Assembly (NCBI RefSeq): GCF_001426195.1
Contig: NZ_LMRS01000012.1
Location: 372,001 to 436,000 of the forward strand
Source of the DNA: Sphingomonas sp. Leaf339
GTDB lineage: Bacteria; Pseudomonadota; Alphaproteobacteria; Sphingomonadales; Sphingomonadaceae
Direction: 5' to 3'
DNA length: 64,000 bases
Every line of letters starts with the position of its first letter. Position 1 is the first letter of the stretch. This document shows positions 49,851 through 59,210 of this stretch, piece after piece. The position numbers and the translations under genes were made by a program. Under the pieces are notes generated by a model, which had not been told where the DNA came from, did not search any database, and saw only the letters and a list, made by a program, of their open reading frames with translations.

Positions 49851-51674
49851 TCACTTCGGCTTCGCGGCGATCCAGTCGCCGATCTTCTTCTCCAGCACCG
49901 GCATCGGCAGCGCGCCGGTATCCAGCACCTCGGCGTGGAAAGCGCGCGGATCGAAGCCCGTACCCTGCGCCGTCTTCGCCTGCGCCTTCAGCTTCAGGAT
50001 GGTCAACTGGCCGATCTTGTATGCCAGTGCCTGCCCCGGGATCGCGATATAGCGTTCCACCTCGGCGGTCGCGTCGGTCAGCCCCATCGGTGAATTCGCG
50101 GTCATGTACGCGATCGCCTTGTCACGGCTCCACCCCTTGGCGTGCAGCCCGGTATCGACCACCAGCCGCATCGCGCGCAGCATCTCGTCCGACAGGCCAC
50201 CCATGCGCTGATATGGATCGGTTTCCATGCCCAGATCGGGCCACAGCGTCTCGGCATAGAGCGCCCAACCCTCGACATAGGCCGTATTGCCGCCAAAGCG
50301 CATGAACGCCGGCAACGCCTTATTCTCCTGCGCCAGACTGATCTGGAAATGATGTCCCGGCACCGCCTCGTGCAGGTACAGCGTCTCCATGCCCCAGGTA
50401 TAGCGGGCGGGGAGGTCATAAGTGTTGTAATAGAAGATGCCCGGCCGTGACCCGTCCGGCGTGCCGCTGTTGTACGAACCCGCCGCGTCGCTCTTGGCGC
50501 GGAAATCGGGGACGGGGCGGATTTCCAGCGGCGTCTTCGGGATCAGCGAGAACTGCTCGCGAACGCGCGCGTCGATGCGCTTGCCGATCGCCTCGTACCC
50601 GGTGCGCAGCGCATCGGCGGAGGCGGGCTGGAACTTCTTGTCGGTGCGCAGATAATCAAAGAACTGCGCCAGCGTGCCCTTGAAACCGACCTTCGCCTTC
50701 TGCGCCTCCATCTCGGCGGTGATCCGCGCGACCTCCGACAGGCCCAGTTGGTGCACGTCCTCCGCCTTCAGTGGCAGGGTGGTGCTCTCCTCGATCCGAA
50801 ACGCATAAAGCGCCGCACCACCCGGCAACGCCGACAGGCCCACCGTGTCACGCGCCTTGGGCAGATATTCCTTCGCCAGGAAATCGCGCATCCGCTGGTG
50901 TGCCGGATTGATGACGTCACGGATCTGCGCGGCATATGCCGCCTTCAACCGCGTCTGGTCGGCCGCCGGGATGCTGGCGGGGAACATCGTGACCGGCGCG
51001 TAAAAGGTCGATTTCTCGACGCCCTCGGCCAGCAGGTTGTCGAACTGCGTAATCAGGTTGCGGACGACTAGCTTCGGCTGCGTCACCCCCTTGGCCATAC
51101 CCTCGCGCAGACGGGCGATCACCCGCTCGTACAGCGCGGCATAGCCGGCGTTACGCTTCAGGTTGTTGTCGTAATCCAGCACCGTCTTGAACGGCGCCGC
51201 GCCCTTGCCCGACGCGAAATCGGGGTAAAACGTCTGAAAGCCGCCGAAATGGCTGATCGGCAACAACCGGTCGACATTCAGCACCGCCGGGGTGAAACCC
51301 CGCTGCGCGATTTCCAGCCCGTTGCCGAACACATCATATGCGATCTGGTCGGTCGGGGTCAGCTTCGCGCGGTCGATCGCCTGCAATGCCTTCAGGTCCG
51401 CCTCGACATTCGCCTTGTCCTGCGCGGTCCGTGCATCGGTCAGATACTCGCCGAACTGGTCGGCATAGCGCATGTCGCCCCGCCCGATCGCGCCGAGCGG
51501 CCCCGTCTTCAGATCACGCTCGTCGCTGTCATAGAACAACCGCTTCAGCCGCGCGTCCTCCGGCCCGTCACCGGGCATCGGCACGGGCGGCGGCAGCGCC
51601 TGCCCGAACGACGGGGCGGCGGCGGTGGCGGTGGCGGTGGCGAGCAACAGGGCAACGGCAAGGGAGAGGCGCAT
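49851..51674 (-). CDS. exported DUF885-family metallopeptidase-like protein
   Basis: A 607-residue exported protein of the DUF885 family, predicted to be a zinc peptidase. The signal peptide is MRLSLAVALLLATATATAAA. The family metal-site motif LYLHEAVPGHHFQI lies near residue 430, with a possible third ligand in YVEGWALYAE. The body is helical, with DFLAKEYLPKARDTVGLSALPGG and the long YNSGTPDGSRPGIFYYNTYD segment typical of the group. Its substrate is not known; it is monocistronic and divergent from the cobA operon. Confidence 0.88.
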   Translation of the reverse strand: MRLSLAVALLLATATATAAAPSFGQALPPPVPMPGDGPEDARLKRLFYDSDERDLKTGPLGAIGRGDMRYADQFGEYLTDARTAQDKANVEADLKALQAIDRAKLTPTDQIAYDVFGNGLEIAQRGFTPAVLNVDRLLPISHFGGFQTFYPDFASGKGAAPFKTVLDYDNNLKRNAGYAALYERVIARLREGMAKGVTQPKLVVRNLITQFDNLLAEGVEKSTFYAPVTMFPASIPAADQTRLKAAYAAQIRDVINPAHQRMRDFLAKEYLPKARDTVGLSALPGGAALYAFRIEESTTLPLKAEDVHQLGLSEVARITAEMEAQKAKVGFKGTLAQFFDYLRTDKKFQPASADALRTGYEAIGKRIDARVREQFSLIPKTPLEIRPVPDFRAKSDAAGSYNSGTPDGSRPGIFYYNTYDLPARYTWGMETLYLHEAVPGHHFQISLAQENKALPAFMRFGGNTAYVEGWALYAETLWPDLGMETDPYQRMGGLSDEMLRAMRLVVDTGLHAKGWSRDKAIAYMTANSPMGLTDATAEVERYIAIPGQALAYKIGQLTILKLKAQAKTAQGTGFDPRAFHAEVLDTGALPMPVLEKKIGDWIAAKPK

Positions 51675-51817
51675 GGATTCGGACTTTCGTTGCGCGTCGG
51701 ATTACCCACGCGAATGCCAATGCCTAACGCGACAAACGACACTGCGAAAGAAGGACTAGCGGTAACCCCAAGCAAAGGTGACTGGCCCCGCGCCCGTGCC
51801 TTCCCCATCTGACCATC

Positions 51818-52609
51818 ATGGCGACGCTACTTGATCCGCACGCGCACGGTCGCGTGATCCTCGTCGGTGCAGGGCCCGGCGATCCCGGCCTGCTGACGGT
51901 ACGCGCGGTGGAGGCGATGAGGATCGCCGATATTGTCGTGCATGATGGCCTGATCGATCCCTGCGTGCTCGATCTCGCCCCCGCCAGCGCCCAGCGTATC
52001 TCGGTCGGCAAGCAGCGCGCACGCCACACGCTGCCGCAGGAAGCGATCAACGCACTGATCGTCGCGCATGTGAAGACCGGCGCGATCGTCATCCGGCTGA
52101 AGGGGGGCGACCCGTTCATCTTCGGCCGTGGTGGCGAAGAGGTAGAGGCGGTGCGCGCCGCGGGCCTGCGGGTCGAGGTGATCCCGGGCGTCTCGGCGGC
52201 TCTCGGTTGCGCGGCGGAGGCGATGTTGCCGCTTACCCACCGCGATCATTCCAGCGCGGTGTCGTTCGTGGCGGGCCAGTGCAAGGGCCTGGCCGATCAG
52301 GACTGGTCCGGTCTCGCCGGGCAGGGTCGCACGCTGGTGATCTACATGGGCGTCGCGACCGCATCGGACATTGCCGACAAGCTGATGGCCGACGGCGTCG
52401 CGCCCGACATGCCGGTGGCCGTGCTGGAACGCGGCACGCAGGCCGGATCGCGCGCGATGAAGACGCTGCTCGCCGATCTCGGTCCGATGGTCACGCGGGA
52501 GGAGGTCGGCAGCCCGGCGGTAATCGTCGTCGGCGAGGTCGTCGAACTATCCGACGCGGTCGACAAGCTTGCCCGCTGGGCCCGGATCGCGGAAGAGACG
52601 GCGGCATGA
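51818..52609 (+). CDS. cobA: uroporphyrinogen-III C-methyltransferase
   Basis: A 263-residue SAM-dependent methyltransferase that makes precorrin-2, the precursor of sirohaem and cobalamin. Signature segments are VGAGPGDPGLLTVRAVEAM, VRLKGGDPFIFGRGGEEVEA (Gly-rich SAM site) and VIPGVSAALGCAAEAMLPLT. It is the first gene of an operon that includes the sirohaem-dependent sulfite reductase, so its job here is to supply sirohaem. The stop overlaps the next start by four bases. I see no strong ribosome-binding site before the ATG. Confidence 0.95.
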   Translation: MATLLDPHAHGRVILVGAGPGDPGLLTVRAVEAMRIADIVVHDGLIDPCVLDLAPASAQRISVGKQRARHTLPQEAINALIVAHVKTGAIVIRLKGGDPFIFGRGGEEVEAVRAAGLRVEVIPGVSAALGCAAEAMLPLTHRDHSSAVSFVAGQCKGLADQDWSGLAGQGRTLVIYMGVATASDIADKLMADGVAPDMPVAVLERGTQAGSRAMKTLLADLGPMVTREEVGSPAVIVVGEVVELSDAVDKLARWARIAEETAA

Positions 52610-52902
52610 AGATACTGACCGGCAACGATTTGCCCACCGGCGACGTGACATGGTGGACCGGCTCCGGCTGGTCGCGCCATATCGAGGACGCCGTCGACGT
52701 CGGCGACCAGGGTGAAGCGATCGCGCGGGCCGAGGAAGGCGCAAGGCGCGTCAACGTCCCCTATGTGATCGACGCGACGTCGACAGCCGACGGCCCCCGG
52801 CCCGCCCATATCAAGGACCGCATCCGCGCGCTCGGCCCGACCGTGCGCATCGATCTGACGCTGAAGCCAGCCGATCCGGCGGCAGGAAGCTGGGTAATAT
52901 GA
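52606..52902 (+). CDS. DUF2849-domain protein
   Basis: A 98-residue small protein of the DUF2849 family, which is usually encoded between a sirohaem synthase gene and a sulfite reductase in alphaproteobacteria. Features are ILTGNDLPTGDVTWWTG, WSRHIEDAVDVGDQGEAIA and VPYVIDATSTADGPRPAHIKDRIR. It starts at the ATG overlapping the cobA stop. The location points to a helper role in sirohaem or sulfite-reductase assembly, but no biochemical role is established. Confidence 0.85.
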   Translation: MKILTGNDLPTGDVTWWTGSGWSRHIEDAVDVGDQGEAIARAEEGARRVNVPYVIDATSTADGPRPAHIKDRIRALGPTVRIDLTLKPADPAAGSWVI

Positions 52903-52946
52903 ACGCGCGATACATCCTTGCCGGCACGGCGGGGAATTGAGGTAGC

Positions 52947-54572
52947 ATGTATAAATACGACCAGTACGACCAGTCGATCGTCGATGCCCGCGTCGACGAA
53001 TTCCGCGATCAGGTCACCCGCCGCCTTGCCGGCCAGCTGACAGAGGACCAGTTCAAGCCGTTGCGGCTGATGAACGGTCTGTATCTCCAATTGCACGCGT
53101 ACATGCTGCGCGTGGCGATCCCCTATGGTACGCTCGACAGCCGCCAGATGCGGATGTTGGCGTCGATCGCCCGCGATTACGACCGCGATTACGGCCACTT
53201 CACCACGCGCCAGAACCTCCAGTTCAACTGGATTAAGCTGGAGGATACGCCCGATATCCTCGCTCGCCTCGCGACGGTCGAGATGCACGCCATCCAGACC
53301 AGCGGCAACTGCATCCGCAACATCTCGTCCGATCAGTTCGCCGGCGCCGCCGCCGACGAGGTCGCGGACCCGCGCCCCTGGGCCGAGCTGATCCGGCAAT
53401 GGAGCACCTTCCACCCCGAATTCAGCTACCTGCCGCGCAAGTTCAAAATCTGCGTGATCGCGGCGGATGAGGATCGCGCGGCGATGCGGCTCCACGACAT
53501 CGGCATCCAGCTGGTGGAGCGTGACGGCGAACTGGGCGGCCGCATCTATGTCGGCGGCGGCATGGGCCGCACGCCAATGATCGCGCCGCTGATCCGCGAT
53601 TTCGTCACCGCCGACGACCTGATGAGCTATCTCGAAGCCGCCTTGCGCGTCTACAATCGCTATGGCCGCCGCGACAACATGTACAAGGCGCGGATCAAGA
53701 TCCTCGTCCACGAGATCGGCGCCGACGAATATCGCCGTCAGGTTGAGGAGGAATTTCTCGCGGTAAAGGCGCTGGGCATCGATCCGCCCGCCGCCGAACT
53801 CGCGCGCATCACCGCGATGTTCGCGCCGCCCGCCTTCGATACGGACGTGCCCGACACGGTCGACCGCAGCGATCCCGATTTCGCCGTGTGGCTCGACCAG
53901 AATGTCCACGCCCATAAACAGCCGGGCCATGCGATCGTCACGGTCAGCCTGAAGCCGGTCGGCGGCATTCCCGGCGATGCCTCGTCCGCACAGATCGATC
54001 TCGTCGCCGATCTGGCCGAGCGTTACAGCTTCGACGAACTGCGCGTCACCCACGCCCAGAATCTCGTCCTGCCGCATGTCCGCAAGGCCGACCTGTACAC
54101 GATCTGGCAGCAGCTGACCGACGCCGGGCTGGCCGAGGCAAATCTGGACCTCATCACCGACATCATCGCCTGCCCGGGCCTCGATTATTGCAGCCTCGCC
54201 AACGCCCGGTCGATCCCGCTGGCGCAGAAGATCGCGGTGCGTTTCGCCAATCGCAGCCATGACCTCGGCGAATTGAAGCTGAAGATATCCGGCTGCATCA
54301 ACGCCTGTGGCCATCATCATGCCGGTCACATCGGCATCCTCGGCGTCGACAAGAAAGGCACCGAGAATTACCAGCTCTCGTTCGGCGGATCGGGAGCCGA
54401 GGACGTATCGCTCGCCAAGATCACCGGCCCCGGCTTCGACGAGGACGGCGTGGTCGAGGCGATCGAGCGCGCCACCGATACCTATGTCGCCCTGCGCGAG
54501 GAGGGCGAGCGGTTCCTCGACACCTATCGCCGCGTCGGGATGCAGCCGTTCAAGGAGGCGATCTATGGTTGA
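52947..54572 (+). CDS. cysI: nitrite/sulfite reductase haemoprotein (sirohaem, [4Fe-4S])
   Basis: A 541-residue enzyme that reduces sulfite to sulfide (or nitrite to ammonia) using a coupled sirohaem and [4Fe-4S] centre. Cluster-binding cysteines are visible in CPGLDYCSLA and KISGCINACGHHHAGHIG. Arginine-rich sirohaem contacts are in RQNLQFNW and TSGNCIRNISSDQFAG. The operon context with cobA and cysH makes sulfite the likely substrate. It begins after a 44-base gap and overlaps the next gene by eight bases. Confidence 0.93.
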   Translation: MYKYDQYDQSIVDARVDEFRDQVTRRLAGQLTEDQFKPLRLMNGLYLQLHAYMLRVAIPYGTLDSRQMRMLASIARDYDRDYGHFTTRQNLQFNWIKLEDTPDILARLATVEMHAIQTSGNCIRNISSDQFAGAAADEVADPRPWAELIRQWSTFHPEFSYLPRKFKICVIAADEDRAAMRLHDIGIQLVERDGELGGRIYVGGGMGRTPMIAPLIRDFVTADDLMSYLEAALRVYNRYGRRDNMYKARIKILVHEIGADEYRRQVEEEFLAVKALGIDPPAAELARITAMFAPPAFDTDVPDTVDRSDPDFAVWLDQNVHAHKQPGHAIVTVSLKPVGGIPGDASSAQIDLVADLAERYSFDELRVTHAQNLVLPHVRKADLYTIWQQLTDAGLAEANLDLITDIIACPGLDYCSLANARSIPLAQKIAVRFANRSHDLGELKLKISGCINACGHHHAGHIGILGVDKKGTENYQLSFGGSGAEDVSLAKITGPGFDEDGVVEAIERATDTYVALREEGERFLDTYRRVGMQPFKEAIYG

Positions 54573-55008
54573 GTCCGCCACCGAAACCACGCTGCGTTTT
54601 CGCGATGACGAACCGCACGACGAACCAGCCGTCACCCTCGACGCGTTTCTCGCCGAACAGACCAATGCCACCGCCGTCCGGCTGGAAGCGGGAGAGGATG
54701 CCCGCGCGCTGCTCCCCTATCTCGACCGGCTCGCGCTGGTGGAGGTCAGCTTCCCGACCTTCCGCGACGGTCGTGGCTATTCCGCCGGACGTGTCCTGCG
54801 TGAGGCCGGGTACACCGGCGAACTGCGCGCTCAGGGAGACGTGCTGGTTGATCAGTTGCCGTTGATGCGCCGCTGCGGTTTCGACAGCTTCGCCCCCCAG
54901 GCGGAAATCGATGCAGAGGCCTTGCGCCGCAGCCTCGACCGCTATGATTTTCGCTATCAGGCCGCTGCCGACGCCGTCGTCCCCGTCTGGAAACTGCGAC
55001 ATGGCTGA
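54565..55008 (+). CDS. DUF934-domain sulfur-assimilation protein
   Basis: A 147-residue protein of the DUF934 family, a regular partner of sulfite reductase in proteobacteria, which may be an electron-transfer or assembly factor. Recognisable segments are LVEVSFPTFRDGRGYSAGRV and GDVLVDQLPLMRRCGFDSF. It has an unusually good ribosome-binding site (AAGGAGG at 54551-54557, seven bases before the ATG). It overlaps cysI upstream and cysH downstream by eight bases each. No membrane or signal segments. Confidence 0.88.
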   Translation: MVESATETTLRFRDDEPHDEPAVTLDAFLAEQTNATAVRLEAGEDARALLPYLDRLALVEVSFPTFRDGRGYSAGRVLREAGYTGELRAQGDVLVDQLPLMRRCGFDSFAPQAEIDAEALRRSLDRYDFRYQAAADAVVPVWKLRHG

Positions 55009-55759
55009 TGCCGCCCGCCGGATCGACACGATCGATACCACCCCCGCCTTCACCGCCGCCGATGCCGCCGCGTTTCAGGCGCGGTACGAAGGTGTGCCCG
55101 CGACGGCGATGCTGCGCGATCTGCTGACCGGCCAACTGGCCGGCCGCATCGCCTCGGTCTCGTCGTACGGCGCGGAATCGGCGGTGCTGCTGCACATGGT
55201 GGCCAGCGTCGATCCCGACGTGCCGGTGATCTTCACCAACACGCAAAAGATGTTCGGCGAAACGCTGGCGTATCGCGACGAACTGTCGGAGCGGCTTGGC
55301 CTCACCGACCTGCGCGTCTTCCGCCCCGATCCACGCCTGCTGGCGGCGAAGGACAAGACCGGCCTGCGCTGGTCCTATGATCCCGATGGCTGCTGCGACC
55401 TGCGCAAGGTCGAACCGTTGCGCCGCGCGCTGGCGCCGTTCGACGCATGGATTTCCGGCCGTAAGGGCTTCCAGTCCGGCACCCGCATCGCCCTGCCCCG
55501 TTTCGAGGAAGACGAGGGCCGGCTAAAGATCAATCCGCTCGCCGACTGGAACAAGGCGATGCTCGACGCCTATTTCACCGAGCACGAACTGCCTCGCCAC
55601 CCGTTGGAGGCGCAGGGCTATCTATCGATCGGCTGCGCCCCCTGCACGACGAAAGTCCAGCCAGGCGAAGACCCGCGTTCGGGTCGCTGGCGTGGCTGGG
55701 ACAAGGTGGAATGCGGCATTCACGTCTCCACCTTGCCGGGCGAAGACCCCATTTTCTGA
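55001..55759 (+). CDS. cysH: CysH-type (phospho)adenylylsulfate reductase with Fe-S cysteines
   Basis: A 252-residue reductase that makes sulfite from activated sulfate. SSYGAESAVLLHMV is the nucleotide-binding loop; GCCDLRKVEPL and GCAPCTTKVQ contain the CC and CxxC pairs that bind a [4Fe-4S] cluster in APS-reducing enzymes; ECGIH supplies the redox-active Cys. The Fe-S cysteines suggest adenylylsulfate rather than phosphoadenylylsulfate as substrate. The start overlaps the DUF934 gene by eight bases. It is the last gene of the operon and is followed by a long stem-loop. Confidence 0.92.
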   Translation: MADAARRIDTIDTTPAFTAADAAAFQARYEGVPATAMLRDLLTGQLAGRIASVSSYGAESAVLLHMVASVDPDVPVIFTNTQKMFGETLAYRDELSERLGLTDLRVFRPDPRLLAAKDKTGLRWSYDPDGCCDLRKVEPLRRALAPFDAWISGRKGFQSGTRIALPRFEEDEGRLKINPLADWNKAMLDAYFTEHELPRHPLEAQGYLSIGCAPCTTKVQPGEDPRSGRWRGWDKVECGIHVSTLPGEDPIF

Positions 55760-55778
55760 TCCTGTTTGTCTGACCATG

Positions 55779-55829
55779 GCGCCGGCGACGCGGGTGCATC
55801 TGTCGATGCCTCACTCGCGTCGCCGGCGC
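55779..55829. terminator. long stem-loop after cysH
   Basis: A perfect 14-bp stem (GCGCCGGCGACGCG at 55779-55792 with its complement at 55816-55829) encloses a nested GCATC/GATGC hairpin with a TGTC loop. It starts 20 bases after cysH. It lacks a T-run, so it may be a terminator or a stabilising 3' structure. Confidence 0.55.
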
Positions 55830-55966
55830 TGGTCGCGCCGCGATTTCCCCCCGGGCACGGGGTCATCTTGAAGCCTGAACGATCACGCCGCATCCCCCAA
55901 ACAGACTAAAGAGTTGCCTGCCGACGATACTTTGGCGATGCTGCCCGGCAAAGGGCGGGGGGCGCC

Positions 55967-57076
55967 ATGACACACGGGGACGGTGAACAGATAGTCGAGC
56001 GCTTTCGCGAAGCGGCAATGGGGATGATCGACTGGTCGGTTCCCCTCTCGGCCATCGCACGGGTTACGCAGTCGCGTATTGCGCAACTGGCGGCGGTCAA
56101 CGGACAGGGCGGGCTGGCGTTCAATTATCTGACCGGGTGTTCCGCTGACGAGGAGGGCGCGTATCTCGCGGCCGGCGGCCCGAACCCGATGGTTAATCCC
56201 CGCACGCGCGCACTGCTGATGGCATCGCCACTGCACTGCATGATCGACAGCGATTTCCTGTCATCGATGGCACGGCAGCGCACACCGATCTACAACGGCC
56301 TCTTTCGCGACAGCGACGTGCCGTTCGCCATGCTCACCCGCCTCGACAGCTCGACCGACCTGATCGCCACGCTCAGCCTGCTTCAACCGGGATCGGTCGG
56401 TGAAGCCGAGGCGAGCGCTGTCCGCTTCGTCAACGCCATCTCCCCGGCGATCAGCGCCGCGATCCATGCCGCTCTCGCGATGGGAACCACGGTCGATCGG
56501 TCGCTCGTCACCACCGCCGATCACCTGTCGGGCGCGGGTATCCTGCTTGGCCCCGGCATGTCGATCGCCGCGCTGTCGCCGGGTGCGGAGGCGATGTTGC
56601 GCGATGCCACCCATTTGTCGGTTCGCGCCGGCCGTCTCGTTGCGGCCTGTCCGCGCGCCTCGGCCGCGCTGGAACACGCCTTCGCCGCGATGACCGCGCA
56701 CGGCACCGATTGGCGTGGCGCCGTGCCGATTACCGTGTCGGGCGCGGCGGCATCGGCCACGCCCTTATTCGCCGATCTATGCCCACTACCCCGCCGCCCC
56801 TCCGGCCCCCTGTCCCAGGCCCGCGCGCTGCTGGCGATCCGACTGCCACGACCGGATGTCGCACTCGACGACAGCCGGTTGATGAATGCTTTCGCGCTCA
56901 CCCCGTCGGAAGTGGAGGTTTCCCGTTCGCTGTTACGCGGCGACGACCTCGCCACCATCGCCCGGCGGCGGCGCACGTCGCTGGCCACCGTGCGGAGCCA
57001 GTTGCGATCGCTTTTTGCCAAGACCGGGTGCCACCGCCAGGCGGAATTGGTCCTGACCCTGCGCGCCTATTGCTGA
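55967..57076 (+). CDS. LuxR-type HTH transcriptional regulator
   Basis: A 369-residue regulator. The C-terminal 65 residues form a LuxR/NarL helix-turn-helix: LTPSEVEVSRSLLRGDDLATIA, then TSLATVRSQLRSLFAKTGCH. The N-terminal 290 residues have no domain I can name; the stretch from about 30 to 220 could be a GAF-like sensor, as in other LuxR-family proteins with unlinked sensing domains. It is monocistronic, with the stop six bases from the end of the convergent dnaB gene. Target genes are unknown. Confidence 0.8.
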   Translation: MTHGDGEQIVERFREAAMGMIDWSVPLSAIARVTQSRIAQLAAVNGQGGLAFNYLTGCSADEEGAYLAAGGPNPMVNPRTRALLMASPLHCMIDSDFLSSMARQRTPIYNGLFRDSDVPFAMLTRLDSSTDLIATLSLLQPGSVGEAEASAVRFVNAISPAISAAIHAALAMGTTVDRSLVTTADHLSGAGILLGPGMSIAALSPGAEAMLRDATHLSVRAGRLVAACPRASAALEHAFAAMTAHGTDWRGAVPITVSGAAASATPLFADLCPLPRRPSGPLSQARALLAIRLPRPDVALDDSRLMNAFALTPSEVEVSRSLLRGDDLATIARRRRTSLATVRSQLRSLFAKTGCHRQAELVLTLRAYC

Positions 57077-57082
57077 CCCGGA

Positions 57083-58576
57083 TCAATATCCCGCATAGTC
57101 GGAGAAGCGGGTAATCGTCGGATCGAACTTCATCACGACCTTGCCCGTCGCGCCATGGCGCTGTTTCGCCACGATCAGCTCTGCCAGGCCATAGACCCGT
57201 TCCATGTCGGTCGCCCATTTCTGGTGATCCTCGAACACGCGGCTGTCGTCGCCCTCGGTCGGGCGCTTCGGCTCCTTGGCCGCAACGTAATAATCCTCGC
57301 GGAACACAAACCACACCATGTCCGCGTCCTGCTCGATCGATCCCGATTCACGCAGATCCGACAGCATCGGCCGCTTGTCCTCGCGGCTTTCCACCGCACG
57401 GCTCAGCTGCGACAGCGCCAGCACCGGCACGTTCATATCCTTGGCCAAAGTCTTCAGGCCGCGCGAAATCTCCGAGATTTCCTGCACGCGGTTAACCTCG
57501 CTCGACTTGCCCGATCCGCTCAGAAGCTGAAGATAATCGACCACCACCAGCCCGATCTGGTTGTTGTGCCGCCGCTGCAATCGCCGCACCCGCGTGTGCA
57601 GCGCGCTGATGCTCAGGCCACCGGTATCGTCGATGAACAGCGGCAGGTTTTCCAGCTCCGCCGCCGCCGCCGCCAGTTGCCCGAATTCGGCCCGGCTGAT
57701 CTTGCCCATGCGCAAGGACTCCGACGAGATTCGCGCCTGCTCGGCCAGGATACGCGTCGCCAGCTGGTCGGCGCTCATTTCCAGCGAGAAGAACGCCACC
57801 TTCGCGCCCACCGAGTCGGCGGGTGCGATGCCGTCCTCCATGTCCCGCATCCACCGCCGCGCCGCGTTGAACGCGATGTTGGTCGCCAGCGACGTCTTGC
57901 CCATGCCCGGTCGCCCGGCGAGGATCATCAGATCCGAATGATGCATGCCGCCGATCTTCGCGTTGATCGAATCGAGCCCCGTCGTCACGCCCGACAGATT
58001 GCCGCCGGAATTCAGCGCGCGCTCGGCCATCTTGACCGCCATCGTCGTGGCTTGCGCGAAGGTCTTCGTCGCGTTCTCGGCACCGCCGTCACCGGCGACC
58101 TTGTACAGCTCCTCCTCCGCCGCCTCGATCTGCGCGCGCGGGTTCACCTCCTCGGACGTGTCCATCGCCCGGTCGACCAGCGTCCGCCCGACGGTGACGA
58201 GCGCCCGCAGCATCGCCAGATCATAGATCTGGGTCGCGAACTGACGCGCGCCGATCAGGCCCGCCCCCGATCCGGTCAGCCCCGCCAGATAGGCCGGGCC
58301 GCCCAGCTCCTTCATCCCCTCGTCCGCCTCGAACATCGGACGCAGCGTGACAGGTGTCGCCAGCATGTCATTGGCCCGCAACGTCTTTATCGACGCGAAG
58401 ATGCGGCCGTGCAGCGGTTCGTAGAAATGCGCCGGTTCCAGCCGGTCGACCAGATCGTCCGCCAGCCGGTTGTCGATCATCATCGCGCCCAGCATCGCCG
58501 CCTCCGCCTCGACATTGCGGGGCAGGTGCTGCGGCTCGGCGGCGGCGATGGGAGTCGGGAATGCGAGGGTTGCCAT
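57083..58576 (-). CDS. dnaB: replicative DNA helicase DnaB
   Basis: A 497-residue hexameric helicase that unwinds DNA at the replication fork. The N-terminal domain includes PRNVEAEAAMLGAMMIDNRL. The RecA-like ATPase domain contains Walker A GRPGMGKT at 221-228, FFSLEMSADQLATRIL, VVVDYLQLLSGSGK (Walker B) and SQLSRAVESREDKRPMLSDL, DADMVWFVFREDYY. No intein is present. Length and motifs match the essential chromosomal DnaB. Confidence 0.97.
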   Translation of the reverse strand: MATLAFPTPIAAAEPQHLPRNVEAEAAMLGAMMIDNRLADDLVDRLEPAHFYEPLHGRIFASIKTLRANDMLATPVTLRPMFEADEGMKELGGPAYLAGLTGSGAGLIGARQFATQIYDLAMLRALVTVGRTLVDRAMDTSEEVNPRAQIEAAEEELYKVAGDGGAENATKTFAQATTMAVKMAERALNSGGNLSGVTTGLDSINAKIGGMHHSDLMILAGRPGMGKTSLATNIAFNAARRWMRDMEDGIAPADSVGAKVAFFSLEMSADQLATRILAEQARISSESLRMGKISRAEFGQLAAAAAELENLPLFIDDTGGLSISALHTRVRRLQRRHNNQIGLVVVDYLQLLSGSGKSSEVNRVQEISEISRGLKTLAKDMNVPVLALSQLSRAVESREDKRPMLSDLRESGSIEQDADMVWFVFREDYYVAAKEPKRPTEGDDSRVFEDHQKWATDMERVYGLAELIVAKQRHGATGKVVMKFDPTITRFSDYAGY

Positions 58577-58668
58577 CCCCTGCTCATACGCCGCCTGTCC
58601 CCGCCTTCAAGCAATGGTCGATGGAACGTTACCGATTAAGTGACAGCCTTCATTCGCGACGCTATCCG

Positions 58669-59190
58669 ATGGCAATGACCGACCCCGTGGTCCCTCCCGC
58701 CACCGCCGAAGGCGATCCGCGCATCATCGATGTCGAACTGGACGAACGCAGCATCGGCTGGCGGTCGGCCGATGTCGATCAGGAGCGACGCATCGCGATC
58801 TTCGACCTGATCGAGGGCAACCATTTCGCGCCGCAACGTCCGCAGGCGGACGGTTATGCCGGCCCCTACCGGATCAAGCTCGAATCGGAGGAAGGCCGCC
58901 TCGGCATCCACATCTACCGCGAGGATCGCAGCCACCTGGAAACACTGGTCCTCGCGCTCGGTCGCTTCCGGCGGCCGATCAAGGACTATTTCGCGATCTG
59001 CGACAGCTATTACCAAGCGATCCGCGCCGCGACCCCGCAGCAGATCGAAACCGTCGATATGGCCCGACGCGGCGTCCATAACGACGCCGCCGAGTTGCTC
59101 CGCGAGCGTTTGGCGGGCAAGATAGATGTCGATTTCGATACCGCCCGTCGCCTGTTCACGCTGATCTGCGTGCTTCACCTGCGCGGCTGA
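58669..59190 (+). CDS. UPF0262 family protein
   Basis: A 173-residue cytoplasmic protein of the UPF0262 family, conserved in alphaproteobacteria and of unknown function. Recognisable segments are RIIDVELDERSIGWRSADVDQERRIA split over the first third, GPYRIKLESEEGRLGIHIY, and FRRPIKDYFAICDSYYQAIR. The ATG at 58669 is chosen since upstream in-frame codons lie antisense to dnaB; an ATG at 58675 is equally possible. It is divergent from dnaB and followed by a GH25-like gene after 20 bases. Confidence 0.85.
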   Translation: MAMTDPVVPPATAEGDPRIIDVELDERSIGWRSADVDQERRIAIFDLIEGNHFAPQRPQADGYAGPYRIKLESEEGRLGIHIYREDRSHLETLVLALGRFRRPIKDYFAICDSYYQAIRAATPQQIETVDMARRGVHNDAAELLRERLAGKIDVDFDTARRLFTLICVLHLRG

Positions 59191-59210
59191 CCACACCCCT
59201 TAAGGAACGC

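Noticed and set aside
52761..54671. 636-codon open frame antisense to cysI
   Set aside because: No domain is visible and cysI with its Fe-S cysteines occupies the other strand.
57155..58639. 494-codon open frame antisense to dnaB
   Set aside because: It is an Arg/His-rich shadow of an essential gene with intact helicase motifs.
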